DNA of 19,018 nt. Origin: an uncultured Subdoligranulum sp. GTDB taxonomy: Bacteria; Bacillota_A; Clostridia; Oscillospirales; Ruminococcaceae. Made by a program: the position numbers and the translations under genes. The notes beneath the pieces were generated by a model. The model ran no database searches. It saw nothing but the letters and a program-made list of their open reading frames with translations, and was not told the DNA's origin. Position 1 is the first letter of the stretch; the number at the start of each line of letters is the position of its first letter. The stretch covers positions 1 through 19,018 of the forward strand of contig NZ_CALADU010000175.1 in NCBI RefSeq assembly GCF_937890665.1, read 5' to 3'. Positions 1 through 8,186 of the stretch are shown here, piece after piece.

Positions 1-1
1 T

Positions 2-568
2 GAGGTGGCGGACCGCTGCATGAAGGAGATTTTCCTGCCGACGGTCGCTGCTATGCAGGCAGAAGGCTGCCCCTTTAAAGGCTGCCTCTACTTTGGTTTG
101 ATGCTGACTCCCGATGGGCCCAAGGTCATCGAGTACAACTGCCGTTTCGGCGATCCCGAGACGCAGGTGGTGCTGCCTCTGTTGGAAAGTGACCTGCTGA
201 CCATTATGCAGGCCACCACCAACGGCACACTGGCCGAAACCGAGGTCAAATTCCGCGACGGTGCTGCCGCTTGCGTAATTCTGGCCAGTGGCGGGTATCC
301 CCTTGCCTATGAGAAGGGCAAAGAGATCACCGGTCTGACCGAAGGCCAGCTCCCCTCTTGCGCCGATGTGACCGTCTACCATGCCGGCACCGCCCTGAAG
401 GACGGCAAACTGGTGACCAACGGCGGCCGCGTGCTGGGCGTGACCGCTACGGCAGATACGCTGCCCGAGGCTCTGAAGAAAGCCTATGCCGCCAGCGAGA
501 ACATCCATTTTGAGAAACTGCACAAACGCAGCGACATCGGTGCCCGTGCACTGGCTGCCATGCAGTAA
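2..568 (+). CDS. purD: Phosphoribosylamine-glycine ligase, C-terminal part (5' truncated by window edge)
   Basis: PurD joins glycine to phosphoribosylamine using ATP, giving GAR, the second step of de novo purine synthesis in the cytoplasm. Only the last 188 or so residues are present; the family is usually about 420 residues, so the N-terminal half lies before the window. Visible are the end of the ATP-grasp domain, with the conserved EYNCRFGDPETQVVLPLL segment that carries metal- and ATP-binding residues, and then the C-terminal GARS domain (VILASGGYPLAYEKG, with a conserved GRVLGVTA). The reading frame is open from base 2; the GTG at 5 is inside the gene, not its start. The TAA at 566-568 is followed after 16 nt by purL, so the two are clearly co-transcribed. 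No frameshift is seen. Confidence 0.95.
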   Translation, partial: EVADRCMKEIFLPTVAAMQAEGCPFKGCLYFGLMLTPDGPKVIEYNCRFGDPETQVVLPLLESDLLTIMQATTNGTLAETEVKFRDGAAACVILASGGYPLAYEKGKEITGLTEGQLPSCADVTVYHAGTALKDGKLVTNGGRVLGVTATADTLPEALKKAYAASENIHFEKLHKRSDIGARALAAMQ

Positions 569-584
569 TCAGGAGGCAATACAA

Positions 585-3500
585 ATGGTATACCGCATTT
601 ATGTTGAGAAAAAGCCCGGCTTCGACGGCGAAGCACAGGGCCTGTTCCATGAACTGGTGGAGCTTTTGGGCATCACCCGTCTGAAAGGCCTGCGCCTGAT
701 CAACCGTTACGACGTGGAAGGCATCGACGAGGCGCTGTTCCAGAAGGCCATCCCCACCGTTTTCAGCGAGCCGCCGGTGGATGTGACCTACACCGAACTG
801 CCCACCGCCGCCACCGTCTTTGCGGTGGAGTATCTGCCCGGCCAGTTTGACCAGCGGGCCGATTCCGCCAGCCAGTGCATCCAGCTGCTGAGTCAGGGTG
901 AGCGCCCCGACGTGCGCAGCGCACGGATCTATCTGCTGGACGGCGACCTGACCGACGAAGATCTGGCTGCCATTAAGAAATATGTCATCAACCCGGTGGA
1001 AGCCCGGGAAGCTAGTCTGGAGCCCCGCACCACCCTGAAGATGGAGTTTTCCATCCCCACCGAGGTTGAGACGCTGAACGGCTTCACTTCTCTGGATGAC
1101 GATGCGCTGGAGGCTTTCCGCAACGAGAAGGGTCTGGCTATGGACCACGCGGACATCGTGTTCTGTCAGGACTACTTCAAGAGCGAACACCGCGATCCCA
1201 CCATCACCGAAATTCGCCTGATCGATACCTACTGGTCTGACCATTGCCGTCATACTACCTTTGGCACTATTTTGGATGACGTGCAGATCGACGACGAAGT
1301 AGTACAGGCCGCCTTTGACCGCTACATGGCACTGCGGGAAGAAACGGGCCGCGACAAGAAGAACCGCACCCTGATGGACTGCGCTACCATTGGCGCAAAG
1401 GCGCTGAAGCAGCGCGGCATCCTGAAGAATCTGGATGAGAGCGAGGAGATCAACGCCTGCACCGTCAAGATCCAATGCGATGTGGATGGCGAAATGCAGG
1501 ATTGGCTGTTCCTCTTTAAGAACGAGACCCACAACCATCCCACCGAGATCGAGCCGTTCGGCGGCGCTGCCACCTGCATCGGCGGTGCGATTCGCGATCC
1601 CCTGTCCGGCCGTAGCTATGTCTATCAGGCCATGCGCGTGACCGGTGCCGGTGATCCCCTGAAGCCCGTTTCCGAAACGATGCCCGGCAAACTGCCGCAG
1701 CGCAAACTGGTCACCACGGCAGCCGCCGGCTATTCCAGCTACGGCAACCAAATCGGTCTGGCTACCGGTCAGGTCGCTGAACTCTACCACCCCGGCTATG
1801 TGGCCAAGCGGATGGAGATCGGCGCCGTGGTAGGTGCTACCCCGGCCAGCCATGTTCGCCGGGAAGAACCGGCCCCCGGTGACGTAGTCATTCTGCTGGG
1901 CGGCCGCACCGGCCGTGACGGCATCGGCGGTGCCACCGGTTCCTCCAAGGCTCACAAACTCACCAGTTTGGAAACCTGCGGTGCCGAGGTTCAGAAAGGC
2001 AACGCCCCCATCGAGCGCAAACTGCAGCGTCTCTTCCGCCGGGAGGATGCCTGCCGCCTGATCAAGCGCTGCAATGATTTTGGCGCCGGCGGTGTTTCGG
2101 TAGCTATTGGCGAGTTGGCGGACGGTCTTCGCATCGACTTGAACAAGGTCACCAAGAAGTATGAAGGTCTGGATGGCACCGAACTGGCCATCAGCGAGAG
2201 TCAGGAACGCATGGCTGTGGCCGTAGCCGCTGCTGACGCCGAGACCTTTATCGGCTATGCCCATGAGGAAAATCTGGAAGCTACCATCGTTGCTACCGTC
2301 ACCGAAGAAAAGCGGATGCGTGAATTCTGGAACGGCAAGGCCATCGTGGACTTGTCCCGTGAGTTCCTGAATTCTAACGGTGCAGAGCGTCATGCCAATG
2401 TACACATTCTGCCGGGCCACGTCTGGCAGCCCCAGTGGGCCGGTTCCAACTTCGAGGAGAAGATGGAACATCTGGTCACCGATCTCAATGTTTGCAGCCA
2501 GAAAGGGCTGGGCGAACGGTTTGACTCCACCATCGGTGCAGCCACCGTACTGATGCCTTACGGCGGCAAATACCAGCTGACCCCCACCATGGCGATGGTT
2601 GCCAAGCTGCCCGTCGACGGTGAGACCACGACCTGTTCCGGTATGGCTTGGGGCTTCAACCCCTATCTGAGCGAAGCGGATCCCTACCGCGGTGCCTATC
2701 TGGCCGTCGTGGAGAGCGTGACCAAGTTGGTATGCGCCGGCTTCCACCATACCGATATGTACTTGACCTTCCAAGAATACTTCGAGCATATGAACGACGA
2801 TCCCCCCCGCTGGGGCAAGCCGTTGTCTGCTTTGCTGGGTGCATTGGATGCGCAGATGGGTCTGGGCATTGCATCCATCGGCGGTAAGGATTCCATGTCC
2901 GGCAGCTTTGAGGGTCTGGACGTTCCTCCCACACTGGTCAGCTTTGCCACTGCGGTCGGCAACGTCAACGATGTGCAGAGCGCCGAGTTTAAGAAGGCCA
3001 ATAGTTCCGTCGTCATGCTGCGTCCCCAATACAAGAACGGCCTGCCGGAGATCGGCAGCCTGCTGGCGATCTACAAGACCGTCGAGCAGATGATTGATGA
3101 GGGCAAAGTTCTGGCGGCTGCCACCCCCGGATACGGCGGTGTGGCCGAGGCCCTGTTCAAGATGTGCGTGGGCAACCATGTCGGCTTGCAGCTTAGCAAC
3201 GATCTGAACCTCGATGATCTGTTCAAACCCGCCTACGGCGCTGTGATTCTGGAGCTGCTGGATCCGGCTGCCGGTGAGTTCCTCGGCTTTACCACCGTAG
3301 ACTACACGCTGGAAGCGGAAGGCAAAAAGATCGATCTGGCACGTTTGCAGGATCTGTGGGAAGCCAAACTGGAGCCGGTATTCCCCTACCGCAAGAAGGG
3401 CGAGGCTGTGCAGGCATTGAACTGCGAATGCTCTATGACCGACCGCGTTGCACCGGCGGTACGGCTGGCCACGCCGCGGGTGGTAATTCCCGTATTCCCC

Positions 3501-4271
3501 GGCACGAACTGCGAATATGATACGGCCCGTGCGTTCCGCCGTGCCGGTGGTGACCCCCACATTCTGGTCCTGAAGAACTTGACCCCTGCCGATGTAGCCG
3601 AGAGCTGCGAAGCCTTGGTCAAGGAATTGGATGAAGCCCAGATTCTGATGCTGCCGGGTGGTTTCTCCGGCGGCGACGAACCCGATGGTTCCGCCAAGTT
3701 CATTGCCGCTTTCTTCCGCGCACCGGCTGTGGCCGACGCGGTCAATCGCCTGCTGAACCAGCGCGACGGTTTGGCACTTGGCATCTGCAACGGTTTCCAA
3801 GCGCTGATCAAGCTGGGTCTGGTTCCCTACGGTGAGATCCGTCCCATCACGTCGGAAGACCCCACGCTGACCTTCAACACCATCCATCGTCACCAGAGCA
3901 TGCTGGTCCGCACCCGGGTAGCCAGCAACAAGAGCCCCTGGCTGAGCGAGTGCGATGTGAACGACGAGCACCTGATCGCTATCAGCCACGGCGAGGGCCG
4001 CTTTGTCTGCAACGATGCGCTGCTGCAAAAGCTCATCGAAAACGGACAGGTAGCCACCCAGTACGTTGACCTTGGCTGCCAGCCCACTATGGACCTGCGC
4101 TACAACCCCAACGGTTCGGTTTTGGCCATCGAAGGCATCACCAGCCCCGACGGTCGTGTGTTGGGTAAGATGGGTCACAGTGAACGCAGTGGCAACAAGC
4201 TGTACAAGAACGTTACCGGTGACAAGTACCAGCCGATCTTTGAGGGTGGCGTCAACTACTTTAAGCTGTAA
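585..4271 (+). CDS. purL: Phosphoribosylformylglycinamidine (FGAM) synthase, single-chain form with fused glutaminase
   Basis: Converts FGAR plus glutamine and ATP to FGAM, the fourth step of de novo purine synthesis. The protein is 1228 aa, the size of the long clostridial single-chain enzyme that combines the synthetase (PurL) and glutaminase (PurQ) parts. Seen in order: an N-terminal PurS-like region; the conserved TYWSDHCRHTTF at about 215-226; the ATP/substrate segment NETHNHPTEIEPFGGAAT at about 313-330; a second AIRS-type half; and a class I glutamine amidotransferase domain from about residue 965 (VFPGTNCEYD). The glutaminase triad reads Cys1068 (GICNGFQ), His1135 and Glu1137 (SHGEGRF). 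The ATG at 585 is preceded by AGGAGG at 571-576 with 8 nt spacing. An in-frame extension upstream to 486 would overlap purD and has no support. The 1228 codons contain no TTA, CTA or TCA, which leaves a very long but meaningless antisense frame. Confidence 0.97.
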   Translation: MVYRIYVEKKPGFDGEAQGLFHELVELLGITRLKGLRLINRYDVEGIDEALFQKAIPTVFSEPPVDVTYTELPTAATVFAVEYLPGQFDQRADSASQCIQLLSQGERPDVRSARIYLLDGDLTDEDLAAIKKYVINPVEAREASLEPRTTLKMEFSIPTEVETLNGFTSLDDDALEAFRNEKGLAMDHADIVFCQDYFKSEHRDPTITEIRLIDTYWSDHCRHTTFGTILDDVQIDDEVVQAAFDRYMALREETGRDKKNRTLMDCATIGAKALKQRGILKNLDESEEINACTVKIQCDVDGEMQDWLFLFKNETHNHPTEIEPFGGAATCIGGAIRDPLSGRSYVYQAMRVTGAGDPLKPVSETMPGKLPQRKLVTTAAAGYSSYGNQIGLATGQVAELYHPGYVAKRMEIGAVVGATPASHVRREEPAPGDVVILLGGRTGRDGIGGATGSSKAHKLTSLETCGAEVQKGNAPIERKLQRLFRREDACRLIKRCNDFGAGGVSVAIGELADGLRIDLNKVTKKYEGLDGTELAISESQERMAVAVAAADAETFIGYAHEENLEATIVATVTEEKRMREFWNGKAIVDLSREFLNSNGAERHANVHILPGHVWQPQWAGSNFEEKMEHLVTDLNVCSQKGLGERFDSTIGAATVLMPYGGKYQLTPTMAMVAKLPVDGETTTCSGMAWGFNPYLSEADPYRGAYLAVVESVTKLVCAGFHHTDMYLTFQEYFEHMNDDPPRWGKPLSALLGALDAQMGLGIASIGGKDSMSGSFEGLDVPPTLVSFATAVGNVNDVQSAEFKKANSSVVMLRPQYKNGLPEIGSLLAIYKTVEQMIDEGKVLAAATPGYGGVAEALFKMCVGNHVGLQLSNDLNLDDLFKPAYGAVILELLDPAAGEFLGFTTVDYTLEAEGKKIDLARLQDLWEAKLEPVFPYRKKGEAVQALNCECSMTDRVAPAVRLATPRVVIPVFPGTNCEYDTARAFRRAGGDPHILVLKNLTPADVAESCEALVKELDEAQILMLPGGFSGGDEPDGSAKFIAAFFRAPAVADAVNRLLNQRDGLALGICNGFQALIKLGLVPYGEIRPITSEDPTLTFNTIHRHQSMLVRTRVASNKSPWLSECDVNDEHLIAISHGEGRFVCNDALLQKLIENGQVATQYVDLGCQPTMDLRYNPNGSVLAIEGITSPDGRVLGKMGHSERSGNKLYKNVTGDKYQPIFEGGVNYFKL

Positions 4272-4286
4272 GAAAGGGATCACGCA

Positions 4287-5723
4287 ATGGCACAACATGA
4301 CCGCTATATCTCGCCGTTCAGCACGCGCTATGCTTCGGACGAGATGCAGTATATTTTCTCTGACGACAACAAGTTCCGTACTTGGCGCAAACTGTGGATT
4401 GCTCTGGCCAAAGCCGAGCAGAAACAGGGACTGGCCATCACCGATGAGCAGATTGCCGAGTTGGAAGCCCACAAAGACGACATCAACTACGAGGATGCCA
4501 TCGCCCGTGAAAAACTGGTCCGTCACGATGTGATGAGCCACGTCTATGCCTACGGCCTGCAGTGCCCCAAAGCGAAAGGTATCATCCATCTGGGTGCCAC
4601 CAGCTGCTATGTGGGCGACAACACCGATGTAATCATCATGCGGGAAGCCCTACGGCTTGTGCGCAAAAAGATCATCGGCGTACTGGCCAATCTGGCCAAG
4701 TTTGCCAAAGAATACAAGGATATGCCCTGTCTGGCCTATACCCATTGCCAGCCTGCCCAGTTGACTACGGTCGGCAAGCGCGCTACCCTGTGGATGAACG
4801 AGCTGTACATGGATCTGGAAGAGATTGACCACCAGATCAGCCAGTTGGCATTGCGCGGTGTCAAAGGCACCACCGGTACGCAGGCCAGCTTTATGGAACT
4901 GTTCAACGGTGCCTCCGCCAAGGTCAAGGCCGTGGAAGCTGATGTCTGTGCCCAGATGGGTTTTGCCAAAGTCGTACCGGTATGCGGTCAGACTTACAGC
5001 CGCAAGGTAGACTATAATGTGTTGTCTGCCGTGGCTGGTTTGGGGCAGAGCGCCATGAAGATGGCCACCGACATTCGCCTGTTGGCCAACTTTAAGGAGA
5101 TGGAGGAGCCTTTCGAAAAGAATCAGATCGGTTCTTCCGCCATGCCTTATAAGCGCAACCCCATGCGGTGTGAACGTATCTGCGCATTGAGCCGCTACCT
5201 GATGGTGGATGTGCTGAACCCGGCCATGACCGCCGGTACCCAGTGGTTTGAACGCACGCTGGACGATTCGGCCAACAAGCGCATCGCCATGGCCGAGGGC
5301 TTCCTCGCCGCCGATGCCATCTTGAACATCCTGTTGAATGTTTCCGATGGATTGGTGGTATATCCCAAGGTGGTTCGTGCCCGGGTAATGGCCGAACTGC
5401 CCTTTATGGCCAGTGAGAACATCATGATGAAGGCTGTCAAAAAGGGCGGCGACCGTCAGGAGCTGCACGAGCGTCTGCGTGAGCACGCTGTGGCCGCAGC
5501 GGCCGTCGTCAAGCAGGAGGGCAAGCCCAACGACATGATTGCCCGCGTAGAAGCCGATCCCGCTTTCGGCCTGAGCCGTGAAGAAATCGAGGCTGAGTTG
5601 AGCCCCGAAGCCTTTACCGGACGCGCACCGGAACAGGTGGAAGAATACCTCAACGAGGTAATCGCCCCCGTTCTGGCAGCCAATGCCGAAGACATCGGCC
5701 AGAAAGTGGAACTGAACGTCTAA
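4287..5723 (+). CDS. purB: Adenylosuccinate lyase
   Basis: Cleaves fumarate from SAICAR and from adenylosuccinate, so it acts both in IMP synthesis and in the IMP-to-AMP branch. The protein is 478 aa, normal for the clostridial form. Motifs of the fumarase/aspartase superfamily are intact: RHDVMSHVYAYG (about 79-90), HLGATSCYVGDN (about 101-112), the catalytic-histidine segment THCQPAQLT (about 152-160), and the flexible-loop signature GSSAMPYKRNPMRCE (about 282-296) carrying the catalytic serine. The ATG follows purL by 15 nt, with an AGAAAGG-type ribosome binding site just after the purL stop. It is the last gene of the pur operon and is followed by a strong terminator from 5748. No oddities are seen. 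Confidence 0.97.
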   Translation: MAQHDRYISPFSTRYASDEMQYIFSDDNKFRTWRKLWIALAKAEQKQGLAITDEQIAELEAHKDDINYEDAIAREKLVRHDVMSHVYAYGLQCPKAKGIIHLGATSCYVGDNTDVIIMREALRLVRKKIIGVLANLAKFAKEYKDMPCLAYTHCQPAQLTTVGKRATLWMNELYMDLEEIDHQISQLALRGVKGTTGTQASFMELFNGASAKVKAVEADVCAQMGFAKVVPVCGQTYSRKVDYNVLSAVAGLGQSAMKMATDIRLLANFKEMEEPFEKNQIGSSAMPYKRNPMRCERICALSRYLMVDVLNPAMTAGTQWFERTLDDSANKRIAMAEGFLAADAILNILLNVSDGLVVYPKVVRARVMAELPFMASENIMMKAVKKGGDRQELHERLREHAVAAAAVVKQEGKPNDMIARVEADPAFGLSREEIEAELSPEAFTGRAPEQVEEYLNEVIAPVLAANAEDIGQKVELNV

Positions 5724-5747
5724 GGCAGACGCTTTCTTCTAAATAGC

Positions 5748-5785
5748 AAAACGCCCGTGGAACGATGTGTTCCACGGGCGTTTTT
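5748..5785. terminator. Bidirectional intrinsic terminator between purB and ftsQ
   Basis: A perfect 16-bp inverted repeat (5748-5763 with 5769-5784) with a 5-nt loop, GATGT. The core CGCCCGTGGAAC is flanked by A and T runs, so both strands end in a T run. The plus side (TTTTTATTCTTCTT) is the better terminator for the pur operon; the minus side has TTTT then a mixed T-rich stretch for the dcw operon. The ftsQ stop codon (5784-5786) lies within the T run, so the two converging operons share one compact element. Confidence 0.92.
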
Positions 5786-6989
5786 ATTCTTCTTGTACGG
5801 TGGTGTCGGTGGAGCTGTCCCCTTCTCCGTCGCCTTCTTCCGTGCCCTCCTCCGGCTCCGGTGTGGGCGTAGGTTCCGGTTCCTCCGGCGCGAAATAGCC
5901 TTGAATTTCGCCATCCGTTTGCTGGTAGCTCACATCCAGTGTACCTTTATCACTGGCAGAAAGCCCTTTATCCGGGTCCAAAATCGCCACAGCCGCCAGA
6001 CGCACTTTATAATCCATCCGGTTGCTGTTGCCTACCAACACCTGAATGCGGTCCTGATAGGTGAATTGAATCTGGCTTAAATCCGTCACATCAATTTGGG
6101 TCGCACCATCTTGCAAACCTTCTGCTTCCAGATCTTCCAAAAGCTGCATCAGTACGTCGCTGGCTGTCTGCTGGGATGTTTCCGCAGTGGCAAGCTCGCC
6201 TTCCAGCAACGAGTTGTAGCTCTGCGGAGAGACAAATTGGCCCGCTATCGGATTAAAATCCGCCGGCAAGGAACAAGCCAACACCGTCAGGCCCTCGGGC
6301 TGCGCCCCGTCTACCCGCAAAATCTTGAGTGAATCGCTTAGTACCACCCAGCCGCCAACATATGCACAGGCAAACCGCTCCGTAGCCGGCTGCACTTGAA
6401 TGACAACCGTGCCGGGGAGCTGTACCCCTACCGCCACGTTGTCGAGATACGGGAACTGTGATTGGAGCTGCACGGTCTTTTCCGTTGTAGAAAAGCCGAA
6501 CAGGTTGGTCCCTGTTTCGATTCCCAATGCCGCAATAATGTCATCTTCGGTGTAGATACCGGTATCTGCAGGCGTCGTATGATCAAAGGTTTCTACGCGG
6601 AAAGCAGTCGCTTTGAAGAGCAGATTGACCGAAAGGATAGCACCCAAGGCCAGCGTCGCCAATACACCCAACACGCCGAGCGCTCTGCGGCGATTGCGGC
6701 GGCGCAGCAATTCCGCTTGCGTGACACGCCGCTGCCGCCGAGGTGCCCCCGGCGTATACCCTGCCTTTTGGGGATTGAGCTGTGGCTGTACGGGGCGCTG
6801 TCTAGCTTGGGAAGAAGGCTGCCTGCGAGGTCTGTTGTTCGGGTTTGGTGTAGGCGGCGGGGTCCGCTGCGGACGCGGCATCCCCTGTTTTTGCAGGCCC
6901 ACGCGGCTGCTTAGGCTTCGTTTTGTCTGATTACGAGAAAAGGAGCCGCCCTTGGACTTTTGCTGACGGCTGCGCTGGTCGCGGTCCAT
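5784..6989 (-). CDS. ftsQ: Cell division protein FtsQ/DivIB
   Basis: FtsQ (DivIB in Gram-positives) is a bitopic membrane protein that links early and late divisome proteins and binds the FtsL/FtsB-type coiled coils. The 401-aa product has a long cytoplasmic N-terminus (about 1-100) rich in Arg, Gln and Pro, one membrane segment at about 103-124 (LGVLGVLATLALGAILSVNL), a POTRA-type domain at about 127-200 (starting FRVETFDHTT, with YLDNVAVGVQLPGTVVIQV), a beta domain, and an acidic Pro/Glu/Asp/Ser/Thr tail at about 367-401. It is longer than the typical 250-300 aa FtsQ because of both ends. The ATG at 6989 is chosen because AAAGGAG (6998-7004) lies 8 nt upstream; a TTG 12 codons further up has no such site. 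It lies 43 bp after murG and is the last gene of the dcw cluster. The POTRA call rests on pattern and position, since FtsQ sequences diverge widely. Confidence 0.88.
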   Translation of the reverse strand: MDRDQRSRQQKSKGGSFSRNQTKRSLSSRVGLQKQGMPRPQRTPPPTPNPNNRPRRQPSSQARQRPVQPQLNPQKAGYTPGAPRRQRRVTQAELLRRRNRRRALGVLGVLATLALGAILSVNLLFKATAFRVETFDHTTPADTGIYTEDDIIAALGIETGTNLFGFSTTEKTVQLQSQFPYLDNVAVGVQLPGTVVIQVQPATERFACAYVGGWVVLSDSLKILRVDGAQPEGLTVLACSLPADFNPIAGQFVSPQSYNSLLEGELATAETSQQTASDVLMQLLEDLEAEGLQDGATQIDVTDLSQIQFTYQDRIQVLVGNSNRMDYKVRLAAVAILDPDKGLSASDKGTLDVSYQQTDGEIQGYFAPEEPEPTPTPEPEEGTEEGDGEGDSSTDTTVQEE

Positions 6990-6997
6990 GCGGGTGA

Positions 6998-7004
6998 CTC
7001 CTTT
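6998..7004 (-). promoter_or_regulatory. Ribosome binding site of ftsQ (decides the start)
   Basis: The minus strand reads AAAGGAG, 8 nt before the ATG at 6989. The upstream TTG start would place this site inside the coding region, which argues against it. Confidence 0.8.
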
Positions 7005-7032
7005 CCTATGAGTATAAGGGTGCAAAGCATTT

Positions 7033-8148
7033 TTACTTTACAAGGTTCAACAGTTTTTCGGTAATGAGCGCAAGGCTGTTGGGGTTGCCCAACTTCTTGG
7101 CATTGGCGCCCATTTCCTGCAGCTTTCCCGGGGTGCCTAACAGTTTTTGTACGGTTGCCACCAATTTGTCGCCGGTCAGATTCTTTTCTTCGATGACCAC
7201 TGCGGCACCGGCTTTTTGCAGCTCCAAGGCGTTATAATACTGGTGATTTTCCGCCACATTGGGGCTGGGAATCAAAATCGAGGCACGTCCCACAGCCTCC
7301 AATTCCGCCAAAGTCAGCGCACCGGAACGGGCAATCACCAGATCCGCTGCCGCCAGCAGCTGAGGCATGTTGTTGATATAGGGGGTGACAACCAAATTAG
7401 GCCCCGGCGCAAAGCCCTTTTCCTTCTCCAACTGTTCAAACAGCGCCACGCCCCGCTTGCCGGTGGCATGCAGATGGAGCAGATTCGCCCCCTGCTGCTT
7501 TTCCCATGCACAGAGATCTGCCACCACCTGATTGATCCGATCAGCTCCCAGACTGCCGCCAAAGCTAAGGATCACCGTGCGGTCCCCTGCTTCCAGCTTT
7601 TGCCGAGCAGCCGCCCGGTCGGCAGTCAGTACTTCCGGCCGTACCGGGTTTCCCACCACAAAGGTTTTTTCCGGGGCCCCCAGTTTCTCCACCGCATCGG
7701 CACTGGCCGCCAGCACCAAATCCACGTCCCGGGCCAACAACTTATTTGTTACCCCCGGGAACGCGTTTTGTTCATGGATGGCCGTCTTGATGCCACGTTT
7801 CGCAGCAGCCCGTACAATGGGACCACTGACATAACCACCGCATCCGATGACCAGATCCGGTTGAACTTCTTTCAAAATTTTTTGGGTGCGGGGACCAGAA
7901 AGCGCCAAATGCCATACCGCCACCACATTGCGCACAATGTTTTCCGGATTCAGATGCCGCTGAAATCCATTGATTTCGATGTGATGAAACGGATACCCCG
8001 CTTTGGTAACCAGCCCGTACTCCATACCTTCTCGGCGACCGGCAAAATGAATTTCCGCCGTCGGAACGGCCGCCTTTAGGGCACCGGCAATCGCCAGCGC
8101 CGGATTGATATGACCGGCGGTACCGCCGGCAGCAATCAACACACGCAT
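7033..8148 (-). CDS. murG: UDP-GlcNAc:undecaprenyl-PP-MurNAc-pentapeptide GlcNAc transferase (lipid II synthase)
   Basis: MurG adds GlcNAc to lipid I on the inner face of the membrane, making lipid II. At 371 aa it has the usual GT28/GT-B length. Motifs seen: the glycine-rich GGTAGHINPALA (8-19) with its conserved His13, HEQNAFPGVTNK (125-136), GGSLGA (197-202), ARSGALTLAE (273-282), and the UDP-GlcNAc-binding segment NVAENHQYYNA (297-307), where Glu300 corresponds to the ribose-binding glutamate of the family. The ATG at 8148 has a purine-rich GGGGAGCAGGG upstream. It sits between ftsW and ftsQ, the usual dcw order for Gram-positives. No defects are seen. Confidence 0.97.
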   Translation of the reverse strand: MRVLIAAGGTAGHINPALAIAGALKAAVPTAEIHFAGRREGMEYGLVTKAGYPFHHIEINGFQRHLNPENIVRNVVAVWHLALSGPRTQKILKEVQPDLVIGCGGYVSGPIVRAAAKRGIKTAIHEQNAFPGVTNKLLARDVDLVLAASADAVEKLGAPEKTFVVGNPVRPEVLTADRAAARQKLEAGDRTVILSFGGSLGADRINQVVADLCAWEKQQGANLLHLHATGKRGVALFEQLEKEKGFAPGPNLVVTPYINNMPQLLAAADLVIARSGALTLAELEAVGRASILIPSPNVAENHQYYNALELQKAGAAVVIEEKNLTGDKLVATVQKLLGTPGKLQEMGANAKKLGNPNSLALITEKLLNLVK

Positions 8149-8186
8149 TCCCTGCTCCCCTTTTCTATGACTATGTAGGTACGCTC

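Noticed and set aside
569..584. Possible riboswitch or attenuator within the purine genes
   Set aside because: The gaps between purD, purL and purB are only 15-16 nt and hold just ribosome binding sites; any purine riboswitch would be upstream of the operon, outside the window.
447..4589. A 1380-codon open frame on the minus strand, opposite purL and the start of purB
   Set aside because: It is in exact register with purL and purB codons, so it stays open only because those genes lack TTA, CTA and TCA codons. It has no ribosome binding site that I can see and its product resembles no family I know, while purL opposite it is fully recognisable.
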